A DNA stretch of 64,000 nucleotides from Paenibacillus sp. MSJ-34. GTDB lineage: Bacteria; Bacillota; Bacilli; Paenibacillales; Paenibacillaceae. The stretch is from contig NZ_JAHLPR010000015.1 in NCBI RefSeq assembly GCF_018918005.1, positions 1 to 64,000 of the forward strand, in the 5' to 3' direction. Below, one piece after another: positions 28,794 through 37,342 of this stretch; the first letter of the stretch is position 1, and every line of letters begins with the position of its first letter. The translations under genes were made by a program, and so were the position numbers. Under the pieces are notes generated by a model that did no database searches, was not told where the DNA came from, and was given only the letters and a program-made list of their open reading frames with translations.

Positions 28794-29559
28794 AAGAAGG
28801 AAAAACGATCCCGGCGGCACGCAGGACCGTTGGCTCATTACATATGCCGATTTGATTACACTGCTTCTCATCTTTTTCGTCGTCATGTTCGCAATGAGCA
28901 AGATCGACGCGGATAAATACGACTCGCTCTCGCAGACGCTGCAGCTTACGTTCCGCAACGGCGATTCGTTATTGGACAAAGGAACGTCGATCGCCGGAGA
29001 GCCGGACCGCGGCGATCGATCGGAGGTTTCGCAAGCAAACCGGCAAGAAACCGGCTATGTGCCGACAGAGCTTGACCTGGCTTTTCGCAAACAGGAAGAA
29101 GATTTGCGGCGATTGAAGCATGTCATTGAAGATTATGTGAAGGAGCACCAATTGGAGCAAATGGTACTCGTCTCCGATACGCCGAAAGGAATCGCCATTC
29201 GGCTCAGCGACCAATTCCTGTTCGATCTTGGCAAGGCGGATGTAAAGGCCGACTCTGCGCCGACTTTGGCCAAGCTGGCCAGCCTATTCGCTCAATTGGA
29301 TACGACGATCAGCATCGAAGGCCATACCGACGATTTGCCGATCCAACCGGGCGGAACCTATACGGACAATTGGGGCTTGTCCGCTGCGCGCGCGCTTTCC
29401 GTCCTGCGGCATTTCGTCGACGAGGAGCGGCTTGACGCCAAGCAGTTTCAAATTGCCGGCTATGCCGATACGCACCCGATCGCCCCCAACGATAACGAAT
29501 CGAACCGGCAGAAAAACCGTCGCGTCGAGATTATCGTTTTAAGAAAACTGATGCAATAA
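28777..29559 (+). CDS. motB: flagellar motor stator protein MotB
   Basis: A 260-residue MotB. A basic N-terminus is followed by one membrane helix carrying the ion-binding Asp25 (RWLITYADLITLLLIFFVVMF), a linker, and the C-terminal OmpA-like peptidoglycan-binding domain (about 150-258; ISIEGHTDDLPIQPGG, NWGLSAARALSVLRHF, NRQKNRRVEIIVL). It anchors the stator to the wall. It overlaps motA by 17 bp and is followed by a strong hairpin. No other flagellar genes are in the window. Confidence 0.95.
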   Translation: MRRRSRRRKNDPGGTQDRWLITYADLITLLLIFFVVMFAMSKIDADKYDSLSQTLQLTFRNGDSLLDKGTSIAGEPDRGDRSEVSQANRQETGYVPTELDLAFRKQEEDLRRLKHVIEDYVKEHQLEQMVLVSDTPKGIAIRLSDQFLFDLGKADVKADSAPTLAKLASLFAQLDTTISIEGHTDDLPIQPGGTYTDNWGLSAARALSVLRHFVDEERLDAKQFQIAGYADTHPIAPNDNESNRQKNRRVEIIVLRKLMQ

Positions 29560-29563
29560 AGAA

Positions 29564-29604
29564 TCAAATCCCCTGCGGCCCGCCAAGGCTTACAGGGGAT
29601 TTTC
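29564..29604. terminator. bidirectional terminator between motB and the lipoprotein gene
   Basis: AAATCCCCTG (29566-29575) pairs with CAGGGGATTT (29593-29602). T-runs exist on both strands, and it lies between two convergent genes. Confidence 0.85.
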
Positions 29605-29612
29605 CGTTTCGG

Positions 29613-31184
29613 TTAATCGCGCGTCACGATAAATTCTTTATACTCTTCGTCCCATTTCAACTCCGCTCCGAGCGTCTCTGCCAGGAAGCGAAGCGGAGCG
29701 TGAGCGGTGCCGTCGGCATCGACGGTAACCGGCTGGCTCATCGTTTGCGCCGTACCGTTCACATAAACCGTATCCGACCCGATCGTAAACCGGAGCGAAA
29801 GCTCTGTGATCGGATCGTCTACGACAACCTGCTTGTATTGAGGAACCCATGTTACATCGGCTTCCAATTGATCCGCGAAAGCCCAGATCGGAACCATCGC
29901 CGCGCCGTCAAGCATCGACCACGTCAAATCGTACCAATCGTAATAAAGCTCGTCGTTTTGCGCAATATAGAATTGCTTTTGCGTTACTTTCAAATCGTCC
30001 TTTAAGATGCGGTAAACGGTCGAGTCTTTCTCGAAATTGGCGGTCAGCTTGCTGCCGGACGCATACATGCCGAACTGCAGTACGCCGCCTTTCGCGTCAA
30101 TCGTATCCGCTTGAACGGGTTGATTGATATTCCACGTTTCCGATTCCGCGCGGACGATCACTTTTCCGAACGGAACATCGGCCGCATCAGGCATTGCAAT
30201 CGTAAAGGCGACATTTTGCTTGCGGATCCGCATTTGATTATCGACGAACAGATCGATATCGAGCGAGGTGTCTTTGCTAAGCACTTGCTTCAGTTCTTTC
30301 TCCTGCTCCAGCCACTTTGCCGTCTCCTTGTCGAAATCCGCCAACGCATGATCGAGCGATTCGCGAATCAATTCATATAACATGAGTACGGCGGCCTCTT
30401 TATTTTTGATCAAACCGGCGCCGAGCGACGATTCCGAATCTTCGGCTTCCCCGTACAGATCCATCGCCTGGGTCATGATCGGGTAGTATACGTCATACAG
30501 CACGCCGATTATTTCTTTTAAACCCGCTTCATCCTTGGCGATGCTTTCGAGCATTTTTTTCACAAGGCCGATCATTTCGTCGCCTTTGATTTCAACATGC
30601 AGCTTATGTAAATTCAGGCTTTCCCCGTGTACCTTCTCGGTTACGTTCGTCACGGAAACGACATTCGGATTCGGCAAATGCTTCACCAAGTAGGAAGCGA
30701 CCGTCGGGGCGGCTTGCCGCATTTGCTCCTGCAATTGCCGATATTGCAGCGCGTAGTCTTCTCCCCATTCGTCTGTCGGCGCGTTCGAGAACGCGATCGG
30801 TTTCCGCGCCCCTTCCAGCCATAACAGCATGTCGGATTCGTTCACCGTCATAAGAAACGGAACGGATTGATCCTGATAGTCTATCGAACCTTTTACGGAT
30901 AAACGGTTGGGATCTTGCACTTTCATATGATCGACAGATAATTTCAACGAATTGATCAAGCGGACCATTTCCGCCTCTTCCCCCGTCAAGACCGTTCCTT
31001 CTTTCACTACAAGCTCTATCGAGTAGGATAAGCTCGATTCGGAAGAGGTCGATTTCAAATTGTTTTCGAGCACACGATCGACTGCGAAGCCTCCGACGGA
31101 TTGGCATCCCGCCAAAATGATCAGCATGCCTGCCAAACCGGCTGCAATCCATTGCCTCCACTTTACTGTTTTCATCGTTTTCAC
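29613..31184 (-). CDS. lipoprotein with C-terminal stalk (copper amine oxidase N-like) domain
   Basis: A 523-residue lipoprotein with lipobox ILAGC (Cys27). The large middle region (about 40-420) resembles a LolA/outer-surface-like beta protein (SLKLSVDHMKVQDPNRLSVKGSIDYQD, SVPFLMTVNESDMLLWLEGAR). The last 85 residues form a stalk domain (LRFTIGSDTVYVNGTAQTMSQPV, APLRFLAETLGAELKWDEEYKEFIV). It shares this domain with the 187-2091 protein, but here it is C-terminal. It is probably exposed on the outer face of the membrane; no enzymatic motif is evident. Confidence 0.75.
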   Translation of the reverse strand: MKTMKTVKWRQWIAAGLAGMLIILAGCQSVGGFAVDRVLENNLKSTSSESSLSYSIELVVKEGTVLTGEEAEMVRLINSLKLSVDHMKVQDPNRLSVKGSIDYQDQSVPFLMTVNESDMLLWLEGARKPIAFSNAPTDEWGEDYALQYRQLQEQMRQAAPTVASYLVKHLPNPNVVSVTNVTEKVHGESLNLHKLHVEIKGDEMIGLVKKMLESIAKDEAGLKEIIGVLYDVYYPIMTQAMDLYGEAEDSESSLGAGLIKNKEAAVLMLYELIRESLDHALADFDKETAKWLEQEKELKQVLSKDTSLDIDLFVDNQMRIRKQNVAFTIAMPDAADVPFGKVIVRAESETWNINQPVQADTIDAKGGVLQFGMYASGSKLTANFEKDSTVYRILKDDLKVTQKQFYIAQNDELYYDWYDLTWSMLDGAAMVPIWAFADQLEADVTWVPQYKQVVVDDPITELSLRFTIGSDTVYVNGTAQTMSQPVTVDADGTAHAPLRFLAETLGAELKWDEEYKEFIVTRD

Positions 31185-31281
31185 TCACCTTTTCAGAGAT
31201 AATTCCATTGTGGTAAAAAATCCAACTTCTCGAAAATGAGAAAAGTCGCATCTGCCATAGTACTTTAGAACTGTTTTTCCT

Positions 31282-32601
31282 TTATTGCAACGTTTCCGTC
31301 TCGTCTTGCCGCTTACGGCCGCTTCCCGCGGCAAGCCCTCCGATCTTTACTTTGATCATGCCAAGAAGCGATACTTGCCTCGTTTCCGCATAATAAGCCG
31401 CATCCTGATCCGGCGCCAGCACGACGCCAAGCTGGTGATGATCCCCGGCATAAATCGCCCGCTGCAAAAACTTGCTTTCCCCGGCCAGATCGAGCACCTC
31501 CAGCTTGCAAAACGCCGAATTCATCCGCAACGCCTGATGCAATTCTTCTTTCGTCCGGACGCGGACTCCATTCACTTTATGAATCGTCTCTCCCGCCCGA
31601 ATCCCCATGTCTTTTGCCGGTCCGCTTGGCAGGACGGCCAAGATGCGCAGGCCGCGGCTATCGTGGACGAATAGCGGGCTGCGCGCCGCTTCCTCCTTGC
31701 CGCTGTACCAGGTCAATCCCTCATGCAGCGCCAATGCGGCGACGGCCGCAACGATCGCCAGCGGACTCCACAGCTCGGCGCCAACAGCCAGAGCCAAGAC
31801 GACAGCCCCGTATGCCAGCAGACGCGAGGAACTGACGCGCGCTTTCTCTTGCGGCAGTCGCGATTGGGTCATTTCCGAGAAGCCGATGACGACCGGAAAT
31901 GCGATCATCGCCCAGCCCCCCAGCCAAGCGTCGCCGCCGAAGAACGGGGTCCACGGCAATACCGTACCCGCCGTTTGCGCCGGAATCGTCATAAAGAGCG
32001 GAACCGGCCATAATCCTTGCATTTGATAGCCGCCGATCAATTTGCCGCGTTTCCCCGCGAAGAACAGCGGACCGGCAAAACGCGCACCTTGATACCGGAC
32101 CAGCAGCGCTTCCGCCAGATGAAGCAAAGCGACAAGCGCAAGCAAGGCCGGAATATCCAGTTCCCGAACCGTTTGTACGACAACCCCCAGCCACGCGGGA
32201 ACGCCGCTCTCCAGCGCCGGAAAAAAGCCGAGAATAAACCGAATGATTCCTAATATTCCGATCGAATACGCCAAGCATAAATAGCGAACCCGGAATAACA
32301 GCAGCACCAGCGCGACGGCCCATATGCAAATCATCCCCGCCGGGGACAACGAGATGCCGAGAAACACAAATGCGATCGAGACGGCGATCCCGGCCGCAAT
32401 GCCTCCGAGCAGCGTTCGCCATATCTGGCTGCTCCAAGCGTGCATCCGGACGTGAAACAGCTTCCGTTCCATCGTCACCTGTCTGCGGTACTGCAAAAAA
32501 ACGAACAAAATCGCAATATAGAAAAACGGCTGCATCAACATCCGTACAATAGCTTCGGCTATATTTTGAAGCGTTTCAAGCGCAAATTCCATTGTCCCCA
32601 C
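31282..32601 (-). CDS. MinJ-like polytopic PDZ membrane protein
   Basis: A 439-residue protein with about 8 predicted membrane helices (first at 25-41, then pairs through about residue 300) and a cytoplasmic C-terminal PDZ domain (about 310-385; LRILAVLPSGPAKDMGIRAGETIHKVNGVRV). Topology and its place just after ctpB and ftsEX match B. subtilis MinJ, which bridges DivIVA and MinD in division-site selection. Identity is inferred from architecture and synteny, not from a diagnostic motif. It has its own start region after the ctpB terminator. Confidence 0.75.
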   Translation of the reverse strand: MGTMEFALETLQNIAEAIVRMLMQPFFYIAILFVFLQYRRQVTMERKLFHVRMHAWSSQIWRTLLGGIAAGIAVSIAFVFLGISLSPAGMICIWAVALVLLLFRVRYLCLAYSIGILGIIRFILGFFPALESGVPAWLGVVVQTVRELDIPALLALVALLHLAEALLVRYQGARFAGPLFFAGKRGKLIGGYQMQGLWPVPLFMTIPAQTAGTVLPWTPFFGGDAWLGGWAMIAFPVVIGFSEMTQSRLPQEKARVSSSRLLAYGAVVLALAVGAELWSPLAIVAAVAALALHEGLTWYSGKEEAARSPLFVHDSRGLRILAVLPSGPAKDMGIRAGETIHKVNGVRVRTKEELHQALRMNSAFCKLEVLDLAGESKFLQRAIYAGDHHQLGVVLAPDQDAAYYAETRQVSLLGMIKVKIGGLAAGSGRKRQDETETLQ

Positions 32602-32614
32602 TCTCCTATTCCGC

Positions 32615-32652
32615 GCAAAAAAAAAGAAGGTTGAACTTCGCCAACCTTCTAC
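32615..32652 (-). terminator. intrinsic terminator of ctpB
   Basis: On the minus strand AGAAGGTTG pairs with CAACCTTCT around a 7-8-nt loop and is followed by nine T. It separates ctpB from the minJ-like gene. Confidence 0.9.
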
Positions 32653-32666
32653 GTATTCGACGCGGA

Positions 32667-34124
32667 CTAGCGGATTTCCTTCCGCAGCACTTCGACCGCT
32701 TTATTTAATTGCACATCGCTCTTAGGATCTTCCAGCAGCTTGCGAACCGCATCTTCCAATTTCTCCGCGGTTTCGGAATTGATTACGCCGGTCGCATGGA
32801 GACCGTTTTGCCGCTGGAACTTCTCTACGGCCGACTTCGTTTGCTGGCTGAAATATCCGTCCTTGCGTCCCGGCTTCATCCCGAGCGCATCGAGCATAAC
32901 TTGCGCGTTTTTCACATCGTCGTTATTCATGTCGTAAGCCAAATCCCGCTCTTTGGAAAGACGAACGGCATAGTAGTAATCCGGCGGCTTAATTTCGATG
33001 TCCGGCTTGACGCCTTGATGATGGATCCAATTGCCGTCCGGCGTCAACCATTTGGCGATCGTCATTTTCAGCAAGCTTCCGTCCCGCAGTTCCTCCGTAT
33101 AGCTGACTTGAACCGTTCCTTTGCCGAACGACGTTTCGCCGACGAGCGTTCCGACATGATTTTCCTGCAAGGCGACCGCCAATATTTCCGCCGCGCTCGC
33201 GCTTCCTTTATTAATCAACACGGTCACCGGATACGGTTTGGAGCTTCCTTTGGATAACTGTTGCTCCCGCTTCCCTTCGCGGTTTTCCATTTGCAAAATC
33301 ACTTTGCCTTTCGGCACGAAATGTTCCGCGATTTCGATCAGCACCGGCACGACTCCCCCGGGGTTGTTGCGCACATCGATCACCAGGCCCTTCATGCCTT
33401 GCGATTCGAGATTTTTCAATTCCTCGCCGAAGCGCTTCGCCGTCTTCATCGAGAATTGGCTAATTTCGATCAACCCGATCTTATCCGGCAGCATTTGCGC
33501 ATATACCGTCTCGAGATCGATCTCCTCGCGCACGACGACATATTCGATCGGCTCGGCCACGCCGGCCCGTTTCACTAATATTTTCGCTTTCGTCCCTTTC
33601 GGGCCGCGAATTTTCGCGACTGCATCGTTCAGCTTCAGCCCTTCCAGCTTCTCTCCGTTCACGGAGATCAACACGTCCTTGGCCATAATGCCCGCCCGCT
33701 CCGCCGGAGAGCCTTTGATCGGCGAGACGACGGTGACTTTGCCGTCCTCAAGCGTCACTTCCGCGCCGATTCCGGTAAAGGCCCCTTCAATGCTGCTCGA
33801 CGAGAACTCGTCGGCTACTTCTTTATCCATATATACGGAGTAAGGGTCTTGCAGCGAGCTCATCATGCCGTTAATGGCGCCGTCGATCACTTTGGTCCGG
33901 TCCACATCGCTATAAAAGCGGCTTTCGATCAGTTTCAGCGTCGTATTGATTTTCTCAAATTCTTGTTTGGTCAAGCCCTCCGCCGCCATGGACGACGCCA
34001 TTCGCTCGCCTTGATTGGCAAAGATGGGCGTGTTCACCAACGTTACCGTCAACAAGGAGGTCGCAAACATCGTCAGCAGCACAAATACGAATACCGTACG
34101 GCCTTTAAATATCACACGGTTCAC
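32667..34124 (-). CDS. ctpB: S41 carboxy-terminal processing protease
   Basis: A 485-residue membrane-anchored tail-specific protease. One N-terminal helix (VFVFVLLTMFATSLLTVTLV) is followed by a PDZ domain (about 110-195) and an S41 core with the Ser310/Lys335/Gln339 catalytic set in GSASAAEI and GKGTVQ. A C-terminal peptidoglycan-binding domain (about 400-460; NDDVKNAQVMLDALGMKPGRKDGYFSQQTKSAVEKFQ) follows. In B. subtilis the CtpB protease cuts SpoIVFA in forespore signalling, and the gene lies near ftsEX as here. The symbol is by homology and synteny. Confidence 0.9.
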   Translation of the reverse strand: MNRVIFKGRTVFVFVLLTMFATSLLTVTLVNTPIFANQGERMASSMAAEGLTKQEFEKINTTLKLIESRFYSDVDRTKVIDGAINGMMSSLQDPYSVYMDKEVADEFSSSSIEGAFTGIGAEVTLEDGKVTVVSPIKGSPAERAGIMAKDVLISVNGEKLEGLKLNDAVAKIRGPKGTKAKILVKRAGVAEPIEYVVVREEIDLETVYAQMLPDKIGLIEISQFSMKTAKRFGEELKNLESQGMKGLVIDVRNNPGGVVPVLIEIAEHFVPKGKVILQMENREGKREQQLSKGSSKPYPVTVLINKGSASAAEILAVALQENHVGTLVGETSFGKGTVQVSYTEELRDGSLLKMTIAKWLTPDGNWIHHQGVKPDIEIKPPDYYYAVRLSKERDLAYDMNNDDVKNAQVMLDALGMKPGRKDGYFSQQTKSAVEKFQRQNGLHATGVINSETAEKLEDAVRKLLEDPKSDVQLNKAVEVLRKEIR

Positions 34125-34249
34125 CGCCTTTTTCTAACAGGGTTATCCGCTCGTTCCCTGCGCAATTCCTCTTTATCATTATAGTATATGTCAAGCTTGT
34201 ACTGATTATTAAGTTTTTTCCAATGCCAACTTCCGATGACAAGTTCAAA

Positions 34250-35449
34250 TTATAAGTTCAAATATCCAGCCGGGTTCACCGGTTTTTCGTTAATACGCAC
34301 TTCGAAGTGCAGATGATTGCCTGTCGATACGCCGGTGCTTCCGACTTCGGCGATCTTCTCGCCTTTCTTCACGGATTGGCCGTTCTCGACCTTAATGCCG
34401 CCGTTGCGAATATGACCGTACAGCGTCCAGACTCCTTTGCCGTGGTCGATAATGACGGTATTTCCGTAACCGCTCGTTTCCTGCGCGACGATGACCGTGC
34501 CGCTTTCGGCCGCGAATATCGATGTGCCTTTCGGAGCGGCGAAATCGATGCCGTTATGCGGCTTGGATTTTTGCCCGGTTACCGGATGGGTGCGCGGACC
34601 GAACGGGGAAGAGATGCGTACGAAATCTTGAATCGGCATGCCCAGTTTGCCGCCCTTGTACGTTTTGTTCGATTTTTTGTTTTTATTCTTCTCTTTCTCC
34701 AGCGCGGCATATTTCTCCGCCCGCGCCTTGGCCAGCTTCATCACCGCTTGTTCCTGCGCTTCGCTGATTTCTTCGGACTCTTCGATTTTTTGATTTAGGC
34801 TGGCGATGGCCACTTCTTTTTTCTTTTCTTTGGCGACCAGGTTCTTTTTCGTGTCTTCCAGCTTCGCATAGAGCACTTTCACTTCTTCCAGGTCTTTCTT
34901 AATTTGCTTCTCTTTCTCGACGATTAGTGCTTTGTCGCGCTTATGGGCGGCCAAAATTTCTTTATCCTGGCCGACGATCGTTTGCAGCGTATCGAGCCTG
35001 TCCAAAAAATCGGAAAAGCTCGTCGAACTCATCAGTACATCCAGGTAAGACACGAAGCCGTTCATATACATTAACCGAACGCGGGAATCGAGCAACTGTC
35101 CGCGCGCGATGACGCGATCCGTCGCTTCTTGCAGCTGCTGTCCCGTCACATGCAACTCGTCGACTTTATCGTCGATTTGCAGCATGACGTTGACCATCTC
35201 GTCGCTCACGCTGGAAATTTCCTTCATAATTTGGTTGATTTCCTGCTCGGTCGCGGCTTTTTGCTGTATCGCCTGCTTCTTCGTCGCTTCCGCGTCGTCT
35301 TTCGCTTTTTGGGCGTTCTTTATATCTTGTTCGATTTTTTTCAAATCCGCGTTAATCTCGTCAATTTTGGATTTCGCTTCGCTGGACGTCGGGTACAAAA
35401 CGGCGAACAACAAACCGGCGGCGATAAGCATCGCTGCGATTTTCTTCAT
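34250..35449 (-). CDS. EnvC-like coiled-coil M23 peptidase
   Basis: A 399-residue exported protein. A signal sequence (IAAMLIAAGLLFAVLYPTSSEAKS) is followed by two long coiled coils (about 28-110 and 165-255, Lys/Glu-rich) and a C-terminal LytM/M23 endopeptidase domain (275-399). The zinc and catalytic residues are present: HNGID, LYGH and HLHFE, so it should be an active peptidoglycan endopeptidase rather than a degenerate activator. It lies 24 bp downstream of ftsX, which suggests that FtsEX controls it, as FtsEX does EnvC or PcsB in other bacteria. Confidence 0.92.
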   Translation of the reverse strand: MKKIAAMLIAAGLLFAVLYPTSSEAKSKIDEINADLKKIEQDIKNAQKAKDDAEATKKQAIQQKAATEQEINQIMKEISSVSDEMVNVMLQIDDKVDELHVTGQQLQEATDRVIARGQLLDSRVRLMYMNGFVSYLDVLMSSTSFSDFLDRLDTLQTIVGQDKEILAAHKRDKALIVEKEKQIKKDLEEVKVLYAKLEDTKKNLVAKEKKKEVAIASLNQKIEESEEISEAQEQAVMKLAKARAEKYAALEKEKNKNKKSNKTYKGGKLGMPIQDFVRISSPFGPRTHPVTGQKSKPHNGIDFAAPKGTSIFAAESGTVIVAQETSGYGNTVIIDHGKGVWTLYGHIRNGGIKVENGQSVKKGEKIAEVGSTGVSTGNHLHFEVRINEKPVNPAGYLNL

Positions 35450-35473
35450 TTTCTCTCCTCCCGGTACGAATGT

Positions 35474-36388
35474 TTATACTTTCAGAAATTTTCGAATCGA
35501 AATCGTGCTTCCCCATATTCCGATCAAAACGCCCAAACATAGCATCAGCAACCCGACCTGCATCCACATGTCTTGCAGCGGGACCAGCTTGATCAGCATG
35601 AGGCCGAGCTGGTTTTGCGTCGAATCGACCAATCGGTAATAGCCCAGAAACAACAGCCCGATCGTGATAAGCGAACCGATCAATCCGATCAGCGCGCCTT
35701 CCACGAAGAACGGCCAGCGAATAAAATGGTTCGTTGCGCCGACGAGCTTCATAATGCCGATTTCCCGGCGCCGCGCCAATATTGTCACTTTGATCGTATT
35801 CGAGATCAGGAACATGGCTGTAACGGCCAATCCGGCTACAATGATCAGCCCGATGTTGCGGATCGTATTCGTCACCGCGAACAGCTTCTCGACGGTGCCT
35901 TCCCCGTATTTCACCTTCATGATCGGCTCGGCCGTATCCACCTTGTTGATGCCGTTAATTTTCTTGGCGACGAGCGGCACCGTAGTCGGTTCGTATACTT
36001 CCACCAGGAACGAATCGGGCAGCGGATTGTTCTCCTCGTTATATCCGTCGAGCAAATCCGCGCCGTCTTCTCCTAAACTTTCGCGAAATAATTCCATTCC
36101 TCTCATTTTAGAAATATAGTCGATTTTGCTGACCTCCGGTATATTGCCGATTTCCGTTTTCAATGCTTGTATTTTTTCTGTCGATACGTTTTGCAGATAG
36201 ACCTGAATTTGTACTTTGCTCTCGATCTGGTCGCTCAAAGCGTTGACGTTAAGCGCCAGTATTACGAACACTCCCAATATAAACAAGGAAATGACGATCG
36301 AGCTGATCGAAGCGAACGACATCCACCCGTTGCGGATTACGTTTTTGCTGCCTTCTCGGATGTGACGGGTAAACGTATTAAAGGTCAT
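35474..36388 (-). CDS. ftsX: cell-division ABC transporter-like permease FtsX
   Basis: A 304-residue FtsX from ATG 36386-36388, behind GGGGGGAG; a longer frame would add 18 residues and overlap ftsE deeply. It has an N-terminal helix (SSIVISLFILGVFVILAL), a large external loop (about 50-165), then three helices with the FtsX-type cytoplasmic segment ILARRREIGIMKLVGAT. It overlaps the ftsE end by 11 bp. With FtsE it transmits ATP-driven conformational change to wall hydrolases outside the cell. Confidence 0.95.
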   Translation of the reverse strand: MTFNTFTRHIREGSKNVIRNGWMSFASISSIVISLFILGVFVILALNVNALSDQIESKVQIQVYLQNVSTEKIQALKTEIGNIPEVSKIDYISKMRGMELFRESLGEDGADLLDGYNEENNPLPDSFLVEVYEPTTVPLVAKKINGINKVDTAEPIMKVKYGEGTVEKLFAVTNTIRNIGLIIVAGLAVTAMFLISNTIKVTILARRREIGIMKLVGATNHFIRWPFFVEGALIGLIGSLITIGLLFLGYYRLVDSTQNQLGLMLIKLVPLQDMWMQVGLLMLCLGVLIGIWGSTISIRKFLKV

Positions 36389-37067
36389 AACCGTACTCCC
36401 CCCGCACTTCGTCGCGCACAATAAGCCCTTGTTCAATCGCAAGAACGCGTTTGCGAAGCGAGTTGACGATATCCTTGTTATGAGTCGCCATCACGATCGT
36501 TGTGCCGCGAAAATTAATTTCGTCCAACAGGTTCATAATGCCCCAGGACGTTTCCGGATCGAGGTTCCCTGTCGGCTCGTCGGCGATAATCACCGACGGG
36601 TTGTTCACGATCGCCCGGGCGATTGCCACCCGCTGCTGTTCCCCGCCGGATAACTGCGCGGGCAGGCTGCCCGCCTTTCCCTTCAATCCGACAAGGTCCA
36701 GCACCTCCACGACACGGCGTTTAATGATGCGGCGCGGCGCCTCGATCGCTTCCATCGCGAACGCGACGTTCTCGTATACCGTCAATTTCGGCAGCAGCCG
36801 GAAGTCTTGGAACACAACCCCGATATTCCGCCGTACGAACGGAATTTTCCGCTGCTTCAGCCTGCCGACGTTGAACCCGTTTACCGATATTTGTCCTTTT
36901 GTTGGAACTTCTTCTCTATAAATTAATTTCATAAACGTCGATTTGCCGGCTCCCGACGGGCCGACCACATAGACGAATTCGTTACGGTCGATCCGAACGG
37001 AAATTCCTCTTAATGCATGTGTGCCGTCCGGGTAGGTTTTCCACACGTCTTGCAGTTCTATCACGTT
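36378..37067 (-). CDS. ftsE: cell-division ATP-binding protein FtsE
   Basis: A 229-residue ABC ATPase. The start is taken as GTG 37065-37067 (MIELQDVWKTYPDG), with GGGAG 8 bp upstream; an ATG five codons earlier lacks a ribosome binding site. Walker A is GPSGAGKST, the signature LSGGEQQRVAIARA, Walker B VIIADEPTG, with Q-loop VFQDFRLL and H-loop ATHNKD. It powers FtsX. The run ftsE-ftsX-M23-ctpB reads as one locus for wall cutting at division or sporulation. Confidence 0.95.
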   Translation of the reverse strand, partial: NVIELQDVWKTYPDGTHALRGISVRIDRNEFVYVVGPSGAGKSTFMKLIYREEVPTKGQISVNGFNVGRLKQRKIPFVRRNIGVVFQDFRLLPKLTVYENVAFAMEAIEAPRRIIKRRVVEVLDLVGLKGKAGSLPAQLSGGEQQRVAIARAIVNNPSVIIADEPTGNLDPETSWGIMNLLDEINFRGTTIVMATHNKDIVNSLRKRVLAIEQGLIVRDEVRGEYGYDL

Positions 37068-37342
37068 ATCACTCCCATACATAGTTAGCCTTTATATATT
37101 CGACATATATTGCTTAATTCCTCTTGCAACCCGACGATTTTCATCAAAATATTTACTGTTTCGTTACAACCTTGTTACTTTTTAGGCCGGGACGAAAGCT
37201 TTTCGCATAGCGCGCATATACATGAGGAATGACCTCCGGAAAAAGAAAATCGCACGGATGCCCTTTCGCTTCCGGGCAACTTCTTTGCGCCCCAAAGCCG
37301 GCTTTGCAAACGTTCGGAGGTTAGTGACGAGAAGAGCAAAGG

